A stretch of DNA of 64,000 bases from positions 1,257,527 through 1,321,526 of the forward strand of contig BCJX01000007.1 in NCBI GenBank assembly GCA_001600415.1, in the 5' to 3' direction. Numbering within the stretch: position 1 is the first letter of the stretch; the number at the start of each line of letters is the position of its first letter. The notes beneath the pieces were generated by a model, which searched no databases, had not been told where the DNA came from, and saw nothing but the letters and a program-made list of their open reading frames with translations. Position numbers and translations under genes: made by a program. Positions 31,790 through 39,941 of the stretch are shown here, piece by piece. The stretch comes from Pascua guehoae (lineage: Eukaryota; Basidiomycota; Tremellomycetes; Trichosporonales; Trichosporonaceae).

Positions 31790-32470
31790 CGCTCGAAGGA
31801 AGGCGTTGCAAAAGGTAATGAGGACGATACTGTTCTCAACAAGAGGGTTGGGGGAGAGAGGAGGGGGAGGGGGAGGCGATGAGACGAGCCTGTAGCCTAG
31901 AGGGCATTTGTCGTCGATATCATCGCAGTCCTCGAACTCAGAAAAAAAAATACAACGTTGCCAGCTGGTCGCCTGTGAACTAGTTATCGAGGTCAGCTTT
32001 CTTCATTGCCATGAGCTCACCGGTGAGGCCGCACAGGACAGGGAAAGGAGGGCGAACCATGAAGTCGGGACACGCGCGCTAGAAGTATTCCCGAGGCGCA
32101 GCGTCCACTTGAGACCAGCCCTTGGGCTGGATACCGAAAGAAACAAGGTCGGTGAAGAACGGGTGGACAAGGTCGGTGAAGAACGGGTGGACGTCCTTGG
32201 GACGGTTGTTTCCCTTCGAGATTTTGACGACTTGCTGACCTGCCTTGTCGGAAAAGGCAATGCGGTCATGGTTGTCCATGTAGATCACGCCCTGGAGCTG
32301 CTCCCAGGGTCTCGTCAACAGTGTCTTCAAGAAAACACGAAGCGGGAGGGAGATCGAGCTTGTTCATGCATCGATCTCAATTTAGTCCGCAAAGTTGCCT
32401 TGGGCTGCCTCAAGTAGGCCCACGGGGAAGCGGTCCTAGTCGGTCTTGATGTCAGGGGAGGGTATGGTGA
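31790..32470 (-). pseudogene. Family F pseudogene F6, close relative of F1
   Basis: The minus strand follows F1 through exon 1, intron 1 and the start of exon 2. The early word DQDR of F1 is interrupted by a stop (CAG to TAG), the middle reads EQLQGVIYMDNHDRIAFSDK, VVKISKGNNRPKDV and SFGIQPKGWSQVDAAPREYF, and then TGG has become TAG. The intron (GTGAGCTC to AGTTCACAG) is still alignable to that of F1, including GACCTCGATAACTA. A 24-bp in-frame tandem duplication at 32144-32191 repeats HPFFTDLV. The part between codons 20 and 70 is largely missing. It cannot encode a full protein. Confidence 0.85.
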
Positions 32471-32492
32471 ACTGGGGAAGTTGTGTGGGGAT

Positions 32493-32575
32493 GAGAGAAG
32501 AAGCAATGGATGGATGTCCTAGAGGAACACAACTATTAAATATAGCCAACGAGTGGCCGCATGGACAATGGTCAG
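32493..32575 (-). promoter_or_regulatory. Degenerate promoter-like module before F6
   Basis: On the minus strand: CCATTGTCCATGCGGCCACT, CTATATTTAATAG (TATA-like), GTTCCTCTAGGACATCC, TTGCTTCTTCTCTCATCC. The order is the same as in the modules before F2 and F5. Confidence 0.55.
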
Positions 32576-34540
32576 ACGATGTGTCTTATCATAGTAGACG
32601 CGACGATAGAAGCATTCCACTGTGACGTAAAGAGCACTGTCGGGAGACGGTAGAGGCACGTTTTAGCTATCCTGGCATGTTACTTAGTGGATGGATGACG
32701 TTGCATCGCCAAAGGGGAATCAGCAGCAGTGCAAGAGGCAGCAGTAGCTCTGACCGGGACAACCGTTAAATGAATGCAAGAAATCAGGCTGACGCGGTGG
32801 CTGATGTCATGTTGCTCATTATTCCTTCATGACCGCAGTTCAAATCCAGCATCGACAGAGCCCATGACATATTAATGCATCCTTCAAGAGTTTGGAGACA
32901 CTGAAGGCTGCGGTGTGAATAGCAAAGCTTAGCACCTGGGGAGGACAAAAACTAGGGAGGAGAAAAACCATGGTGCTAGTTCTTGGCCGGGGGTTGTTGC
33001 AGTGATTCTTCAAACCACTATTGGATTATGACCCTCCGAGTGGATACGCCACTTTGGACAACACGGCACTCGAAAATCACTGCCTGCCACATGGGCGCTG
33101 ATCTGTGGCTTTACATCAAAGTCGTCGCTGAATGATTCACCAATGTCAGTTTCTCCCACACTCTCAATCTACAAGTGTGCTCTAGCCACTAGCAGATGTC
33201 GCGAGGGCCGCACTCACAAGCCCATTACGAGCGCGGGCACGTTGGCATGCTGGGTTGTCGTGCTACTCCGCCCGCAATCTGACATGCACACCCTGTTCTT
33301 GTTGGATAACCGCTGTACAAAAGGGAATCGGTTAGCCAAGTGTTGCCCCTTCCAACAGCTCTTGCATCAGCAAAATTGGTCATTCTGAACGTCTCGCTAA
33401 TGCCTTCTTCCGTTCACCAGGCCCCCATGTCGTCTGGGCTGTCTACCGGCCAATCCACACGTAGGTCACGGCGATATTCTTGACGACTGGCTTGGATGCA
33501 AGGACAACTTACAACAGTCGGGTGCACACCGCGCAGACAATGTCGGGGCCAGATGCGTGGACTTCGACGCCCGCGCTGGGGCCAAATGCAATGCGGACAT
33601 CACACTATCAATGCCGTGTGGTTGCCGTCGTACGTAGTTGCACTGGATTTTGGCTAAACGAGATCCAGCGTGGAAGGACGTGATTGCGCCATTCACCTCG
33701 TACATGGCGTCGTACATGGAGCGGGCAATGTGAATGGAATTTTTGCGATGTACGTTTTTAGGAACGTTAGGGCTCCATGCGGCGGATACGCTGCTTCTGG
33801 GCATGTGAATGTGTACCTAGCACGAGCGTGAGGGGTGGCACTTTGTGACGCTCCTCGTCAAAGGCAGCTCTGCTTGGAACAACGATAATTCGCTCATGGG
33901 TATATCAACCCCAGGGGCGAAAGGGCAACCAAGGAGTAGAGTAGAAAACGCACTTCGACCCAGAATGGTCACTCTAGTGCCTTAGAAGCTTGCACCGTTA
34001 GTGCAAGTGCATCGTGACATCATTCACCATCGCAGTGACTTGGTCAAAAGGGTTCAATTCAACCTAAGACGCTCTCACACCCCACCCTTCTATGTCTCCT
34101 GGTCGGTGTTCCAAGCCCACTGTCGGGTATATGATGCATATTTCGTGTCTGGATATGCTCGCCTACACGCCTGGGTATATATATATATATCAATTGCCAC
34201 TCTTCGGTCTCCATTGTCCGTTCGGCAGTTACTCAGACGCGTAGGGAAGCTAAGGGTCGTAAGGAGCTGAGACAAACCCCGAGTCGAATTCGACTCGGTA
34301 CGATGGTTTGCCCCAACCCCCTTGACCCCAGCTACCATACGCTTCCGAGTGCTCTGTCCACGGTATGCTACGCTGTGAGAACCAGAGAAATGTAAGACCC
34401 AACTGAGAGACTGGACTCACGATCGTGTATGATTTTTTGACCTGGAAGAGGATGGCACGTTGAGGACATTAATGATGAAAACAAACTTAAAGAAGAAGAA
34501 AAGAATGCAAAACAATCTTGAAGTCTCGTCCGGCGGCTAG
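32576..34540. other. Gene-poor spacer with a possible gene relic
   Basis: At 32789-32850 there are tRNA-like box A/box B words (GGCTGACGCGGTGG; GCAGTTCAAATCC) without a closing stem. On the minus strand at about 33830-33420 short exon-like frames appear (RIAFGPSAGVEVHASGPDIV before a GTAAGTTG donor, then VVKNIAVTYVWIGR) but upstream frames are broken, so this may be a decayed gene of unknown type. TATATATATATA lies at 34177-34188. No intact gene seen. Confidence 0.4.
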
Positions 34541-35598
34541 TTGTCGTTTTCGGAGCGAGACAATTGGTTGGCATCGAGCTTAGAGTTAGCGAAGCTGTTG
34601 GGATCTCAAATCTGCCATACATACCGTCCAGTCATCTCGACGTCCTGTACCATCCGCACGTGAAGTGCGCATGTTTTGGGTTGTCTGGTGACCTGGCGGC
34701 GACGTGCCTTGTAGAGGCCGGCGTTCTTCGCCTGGTCGTGAACATTGCCATCAATGATAACGGGTGCAACATCAAAGAAGTTAGCTACTGGACATTGAAA
34801 ATGGGCTTACCACGAGCTTCCTCGTCTACGGGCTGCTGGTTGTTGTCGAGAATGTCCGCAGCCGCGATAACCTCGAGCATTGCAAACATAATCTCGTCTT
34901 GAAGGTCGCCAAAGGCGCCGTCGGCAATGAGGCCCGCAACCTCGTTGGGGGGAGGAACAGCCTGGAAGTTAGCTGATAGAGCTGAAGGGTGGGCTTACCA
35001 AGCGAATCATTGTCCTCATCGAGCTCCTGGAGGACGTCCAGAGCGAGCGCCAGCACCTCGTCGAGGTCCTCCTCGAGAGTACCGACGACAACCTCCTCGG
35101 TGGCAAGAACTGGGAAGTGAGCTACCTGGGCCGAAAAGTGGGCTTACCAATTGCAACCTCGTCCTCTTCCTCTTCGAGCTCCTCGATGACAGCAGTGGCG
35201 AGGACGAGAACCTCGTCGAGGAGGTCGTTGAGGGGGGCGGTGGTGTCCACGGCCGACTCGGTATCCGCATCCGAGTGCTCGTTTGCGTCCGAGTCTGGGC
35301 GCTTGTCTGTGTCCGAGTGCGAGTGCCAGTTCGAGTCCGATGTCAGAGTCCCAGTCCAGTCGATATCAGAGTCCGAGACCTCCGAGTAAATCTCGCCGCC
35401 TGGGAAGTTAGCGACTCGTGGTTACCATTCGTGCACTGTACGTGCCACCAACGCCTTGTACTGGCCACGGCGGAGAACGAAGTCGGTGGTCTCAAACAGC
35501 GCAGAGAAGACGGCTAGGCGTTAGTGGGCACACAAGGTAAAGTTCCAGTCTCAACACTTACCAAATCCACGACGAGGGACCTTGCAACCACGGTTAAA
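34541..35598 (-). pseudogene. Tandem acidic exon-intron units downstream of F5
   Basis: On the minus strand four acidic, Leu/Val-rich exon-like pieces follow one another (SEVSDSDIDWTGTLTSDSN; NDLLDEVLVLATAVIEEL; DLDEVLALALDVLQELDED; DEIMFAMLEVIAAADILDN). They are separated by related very short introns beginning GTAAGCCCA and carrying AGCTAACTTCC or a variant. Phase fails between the third and fourth pieces, and the fourth intron has CTTCTTTG where the others have an AG acceptor. The pieces sit after the stop of F5 and may be its former C-terminal half, like the acidic linker of F1. Probably decayed; an intact alternative splice pattern cannot be excluded. Confidence 0.5.
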
Positions 35599-36021
35599 TC
35601 ACTTGATTGCGTTCTCCCAGGCCTTCGACCACCCCTTGGGGGTGGGGCCAGTGCCCAGACGGTCGCCCAGGAAGGGGTAGGCGGCGTTCGGGGGCATGTC
35701 ACCCTTGGTGATCTTGAGGATAAGGGTTGCCGATTCGTCCACGACACCCGAGGTCGCGGCCGACATAACCGAGCGGTTGAGAAGCTCGCGGTTCCGGCGA
35801 GCAGCCCTGGTAAGGGTCTTCTCGGCCACAAGCGCGGCGGTGGCGAGGGAGGTAAGTCCAACCTGGTCATACTCGTGGACAAGGCAAAAGCGCGCCGCCT
35901 GGTAAGGAAGGAGCTGGATGGCGCGCGCGGTGAACTCAGTCTTGAGCCCGTTGTGGCCGAAAGCGTCGTAGACCGCCTCCGCGAGGCGGTCCTTGTCGCC
36001 GCGAACGCCGCCCAAGCTCAT
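35599..36021 (-). CDS. Family F member F5 (domain only)
   Basis: Single exon, 140 aa from the ATG at 36021. It carries the whole F domain: GDKDRLAEAVYDAFGHNG, AIQLLPYQAARFCLVHEYDQ, ALVAEKTLTRAARRN, ESATLILKITKGDMPPNAAY, GPTPKGWSKAWE, aligned with F1 throughout. The frame ends at TGA where F1 continues; exon-like acidic pieces follow downstream (separate entry), so the short form could be a product of truncation. It is the best-supported pairing of a family member with the promoter-like module, whose TATA lies about 70 bases before this ATG. Function unknown. Confidence 0.65.
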   Translation of the reverse strand: MSLGGVRGDKDRLAEAVYDAFGHNGLKTEFTARAIQLLPYQAARFCLVHEYDQVGLTSLATAALVAEKTLTRAARRNRELLNRSVMSAATSGVVDESATLILKITKGDMPPNAAYPFLGDRLGTGPTPKGWSKAWENAIK

Positions 36022-36043
36022 GAGTGAATACGACCGTTCAAGC

Positions 36044-36177
36044 TGAGAGAAGAAGCGATGCACAAATAATCCAGAGGGACACGAGTGTTATATACAACTA
36101 GGGAATGGCGGTATGGACATAAGGCCAACGCTTTGGTCACTATGTAGCGGTTGCGAGGGTGGCGAAATGCCACTTTG
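36044..36177 (-). promoter_or_regulatory. Promoter-like module directly upstream of F5
   Basis: On the minus strand: AGTGGCATTT-type start (ATGCCACTTTGATG on plus), ACCAAAGCGTTGGCC, GTCCATACCGCCATTCCCTAG, TATATAA (36094-36088), CACTCGTGTCCCTCTGGAT and GCATCGCTTCTTCTCTCAGC. TATA to ATG distance is about 67 bases, ideal for a core promoter with a short leader. Confidence 0.75.
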
Positions 36178-36349
36178 ATGCACACCCAGGTGGCGGAAAG
36201 TTTGATTGGCCACAAGAGGGGGGCTGTGGAGGTCGGAAAAGGATGTGTGAGAGCACTCAATGAGTTGGAGGGACTGGATAGCTACGAAGAGTCTAAAGAA
36301 TAAAAACACTATACACAGCGGGGGAGAGCGTGGGAGGTGGGGACGTGTC

Positions 36350-36470
36350 TCGCGTCCCTGGAGCTTGATGAGCGCAACAAGGTGAAGAATAAGATTGTCA
36401 GCCTTTGCCACCAGCTGGACAAGAGCAAGAATAAGTATGAGATGGACAAGAGCTACCTCAACTACAGGTG
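36350..36470 (+). pseudogene. Captured fragment of the coiled-coil gene
   Basis: It reads SLELDERNKVKNKIVSLCHQ, LDKSKNKYEMDKSYL, against SLELDELNTVKNKIVTLRRQ, LDKSKIKYETEKSHL in the gene at 13776-14726. The DNA also matches (CTGGAGCTTGATGAGC; CAGCTGGACAAGAGCAAGA). It ends 14 bases before the first MITE-type end. No start or stop makes it a gene. Confidence 0.8.
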
Positions 36471-36483
36471 CGACGGGCGACGG

Positions 36484-36970
36484 AAAAATATTGAGACTGC
36501 TACAGGTACGATCGGAAAGTATTGAGACTGTCGCGTTGAGCTCAGTCGCACGCATGCAGGGTCTCGTAGAGGAAATGCCATATTTGTCTCGAGGAAATGC
36601 CATATTTGTCTCGAGGCTGTAGTCTTTGATACGCATGGTGGACATTGCAATATGGTAGAAGTTACCCAGATGCACCGCGTCCTCCTGGTACCGTCGGACT
36701 GATGGTGAGAGTGTCCATGCTCAACATCGACCGAGCTCAAGGTAGCAGTCTCAATACTTTCTGGTCGCGCCTACGTTGAGTGCAGTCGCACGCATGCAGG
36801 GTTACGCACAGGAAACTCGTCTCGAGGCTGTAGTCCTTGATGTGCATGATGGACATTATGATATGGTAGAAGGTACCCTGATGCACTGCGTCCTACTCGC
36901 ACCATCGGATTGATGTAGAGCATGTCCATGCCAACATCCCGTGCGATCGAGCTCAAGGTGGCAGTCTCTG
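36484..36970. mobile_element. MITE-like element and adjacent direct copy
   Basis: GGAAAGTATTGAGACTG at 36514-36530 and CAGTCTCAATACTTTC at 36746-36761 are inverted copies bounding a 248-bp non-coding element. An extra left end (GGAAAAATATTGAGACTG) lies at 36482-36499. A second, diverged copy of the interior follows at 36768-36968 (GTTGAGTGCAGTCGCACGCA; GTAGTCCTTGATGTGCAT; GAGCTCAAGGTGGCAGTCTC). The first copy has a 22-bp internal tandem duplication at 36569-36612. No transposase; a non-autonomous element is the likely explanation. Target-site duplications were not resolved. Confidence 0.65.
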
Positions 36971-36973
36971 TTG

Positions 36974-37117
36974 GAGATGAGAGACGAAGCGATGCATGAA
37001 TACTTTAGAGGACATGAGTGTCATGTACAACTAGGGAGCGGCAGTATAGACAGCAGGCCGACGCTATGATCGCTATGTGGCAGGTGGATGCGAGAGTGGC
37101 AGAAGTGCCACTTTGAC
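36974..37117 (-). promoter_or_regulatory. Promoter-like module, second orphan copy
   Basis: On the minus strand: AAAGTGGCACTTCTGCCACT, CTCGCATCCACCTGCCACAT, ATCATAGCGTCGGCC, TGTCTATACTGCCGCTCCCT, AGTTGTACATGACACTCATG (TATA lost), CCTCTAAAGTATTCATGCAT, CGCTTCGTCTCTCATC. Downstream on that strand only MITE sequence follows, so it drives no visible gene. Confidence 0.65.
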
Positions 37118-37145
37118 AGTCTCAATAGTTTCCGGTCGCACCTGT

Positions 37146-38101
37146 ATCTCAACGTGCCTGCAGTTGGCGCCAGTAGGGCAAAATCTGTCAGATTTGTGGC
37201 ATGGAGGTTGACGTATTGGCGCGGTGAATTGAGATGAGTTGTGAGGGTAGTACAGCAGACGGCATTCCAATGGTTAGGCTGGTTGTACCCTGATATTTCG
37301 CGAACTCGCTGCATTTCGGTATAACAGGGTGCCTTTACTGGGCATAATGCGCTTGACTAGGCTTCTTCAGTCCCTTCTCCGAATTCTCCCCCTTGCTACG
37401 CGGCACTGTACTGCTCTTGAGTAAAACCAAGCAGGCCTGGTTACATTCCTACTGAGGGGTGATCTTTAGCAAAGTACACCATGTTCTGGATGCATCTTCT
37501 TATGCTACAATTGTCTCAGACACTGCAAAACTCTTCCCCCAGAAGCGCCCACCCCGTATGCACTGTTTACAGGATAGTATGCCTGCTTACCTTGTTGTTT
37601 GGTGGCTTGAGAGTGGTGCGGAAAGTGGTGGTTTTGGCGGCGAAAATGCGGAGTGCAAACTGCAAAACCCGTGAGACTAAATCGACGCCGTAGAGGGGAG
37701 GAGTTTAGGCTATGACGGTGGAGTTGGAGCCTATCGTGCAAGCACCAGACGAAGACCAAATGAAAATGTCAACAATAATGACGTCGTTGGCGGCGGGCAA
37801 CGAGGAGAGGCGGCCTGGCGGTCCTCTGTGCCCGCCCACAGGCACTGCATGCATTTCCTCGGACTTCTCGCCTCCATCTCCTTCGTCGAGTCGGACGCTC
37901 CAAACCTCCACCATAAGACCGCTGACAACTAGCGCGTACCGCCTCCGCCTCCGCTTCCATGCATCCACGGCGCGGATGGGCCATGCACAAGTGTATCGCC
38001 GCTGCGTTGCACGAGCCGCAAAACGCTTGTGTTGCTCACTCACCCAGCTCTTGCCTTGTTGTCGCCGCCACTGACCATCCACACGATCGTCCAATGCCCC
38101 C
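37146..38101. other. Spacer at the right edge of the repeat island
   Basis: No convincing gene. Open frames of 70-160 codons on both strands are arginine- or cysteine-rich without domain features. The region supplies the upstream DNA of the four-helix protein gene at 38102. Confidence 0.45.
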
Positions 38102-39425
38102 ATGGGCCTCACCACCCAACAGACTGTCGTGCTGAGCTTTGCGCTCGTCGGCGCGTGCGCCGTCATTGCGCTCACGGGCGTCACGATCAGCTACTATACG
38201 CTCTGGCATCGCGGGTCCGATGTCCTCTCTCCACTCTACGCGCTCATTGTTTGGGGTATCTTTGTGGCACTCTACCTTGTTATCAGGTGAGTCCAGGTTT
38301 GTTGTTGTTGGGCACTCTACTCGTGCTCACACCCAGCTTCATTGCACGATGCTTCACCTCGAGCATACTCGCCAGCGTCGGCGCCGACCTGCTCGCCCTC
38401 AGCCTCCTCATCATCTTTGGCCTCGGCGCCAACGGCGCGCTCGTGAGTGCATTCATGCGCGACAGTCCGTTGGACCGTATACAGACGTACACGCCGTTTG
38501 AGAAAGCGTAAGTGCACGGACATGGGTAGTAACCTGGCCCCTGGACGAGCCGAGGCGCGCACCGCACGGGCGACATGCTCATGCTCACTTGCAGAATGTG
38601 TATCTGTGCCCTGTCGGTCGGGTGGGTCGAGATTGTCCTGGTACGTGCCCTTTACCGTGCTGCATGCTTTACGACATTGCGACGGGACGAGGCGGTGGGA
38701 CGAGGCGAAAGCGATCTACCAGCCACTAACACCAGCTCTTCGTCTGGGCCATGGTCGAAGCCGTCTACGTCTCGCGCTTCGGCCTGCGCACGGCCTGGCG
38801 CACGAGTCTCGCCGACCTCGCGCGCCTCGAGCACCCCCACGCGCACATGGACATTGACGGGCGCGCAAAGCCCGAGCTCGGCGTGCGCATGGAGCGCATT
38901 GCCTCGGACGCAAACCACACTCACGCGGCGCGGCCAGGCGAGACGGGCCATGTGACGCCGTACCCGCAACCGCAGCCCTTGCAGGCGTACCCGTCGAGTT
39001 CGGGGCAGTACCTCTCGCCCGTCGACAGCGCATACACCAGCACCCCATATGCTGGCCAGTATCCGCCCCTCTCACCGCACGCGGCCAAGCAGGCCCGACA
39101 GGCTCAACTCGCCCTGCCCCAAGTCGCACACCCACTTCCACTTCCCCACCCACCCCCGCATCCGGCGCAGGGCGAGTCGCTCCCGCCCTACCCCGGCATT
39201 CCCGCTCCGTCGGCACAAGCTCAGCATCCGCACGTGCTACCTCAGCCTCAGCCCCATCTGCAAGACTATGCCGCATACACACACGCGCTGGACGCACAGC
39301 GCGGCGCGTATCCCCCTGCGGGCCCGACGCTCTCGTCGCCGTCCGACCAGTGGTCGCCCGACCAGCGCTCGCCGTCCGTGATCGACAGCCCCGCCATGGT
39401 CTTGGCGGATATGAAGAAGCAGTAG
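38102..39425 (+). CDS. Four-helix membrane protein with Pro/Gln/His-rich tail
   Basis: Exons 38102-38286, 38337-38507, 38595-38640, 38736-39425 (363 aa). Four hydrophobic helices lie in the first 170 residues (LSFALVGACAVIALTGV; ALIVWGIFVALYLVI; ADLLALSLLIIFGLGAN; AMCICALSVGWVEIVLLFVW). The overall layout resembles MARVEL-type fungal membrane proteins of the plasma membrane (for example Nce102-like), but I see no diagnostic motif. The tail is long, cytosolic and rich in Pro, Gln, Ala and His with many Tyr, and ends in VLADMKKQ. The small 46-nt exon keeps phase. Function unknown. Confidence 0.75.
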
Positions 39426-39941
39426 AATTGGACACTGGGATTGTACATTATTGTCGTGGAGTTATAATGCCATGCTGTGCGTGAGCGCAGAAACGTCGCT
39501 TTGAGGGTGGAGACGACAAGGCGTAGATGGCGGCACGGCGCAGATGGCGACACGGCGCAGATGGCGACACGAGCATTGCTCTGACACACTGGAGCTGGGC
39601 GACACAGAGCGTGGGGTGCAGCTCGACCTAGGCAGCTGGCCAACGACCAACTTGTCCTTGGTAGTGAAAGTACCACAATAGCTATCTCGACTCGATGCAT
39701 GCACACAGATCACCCTCTCCTCCTCTACGACACTACTCCTCAACACTACTGCACTCTACGACAAGCTCTACTCTGGCTTCACACGCTAGTACCGCGCCAC
39801 GGTTCCGCGTGCCTACTTGACACCTGGGCGCCACACTTGAAACGACACTGTCACTACATGGGAACGCCACTGTCACCACATGCGACGCCACACTGGTCCT
39901 CCAGGCGCGGGCAGCGACGGCTCGCTACCACGATTCACACA
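39426..39941. other. Convergent spacer
   Basis: It lies between the 3' ends of the four-helix protein gene (plus) and DCP2 (minus). An 18-bp near-tandem repeat around CACGGCGCAGATGGCGA occurs at 39520-39570. No gene. Confidence 0.5.

Noticed and set aside
22107..38101. Search for an LTR retrotransposon, transposase or CRISPR array in the island
   Set aside because: No reverse transcriptase, integrase or transposase frame, no paired long terminal repeats, and no regularly spaced short repeats. The repeats present are promoter-like, MITE-like or gene-derived.
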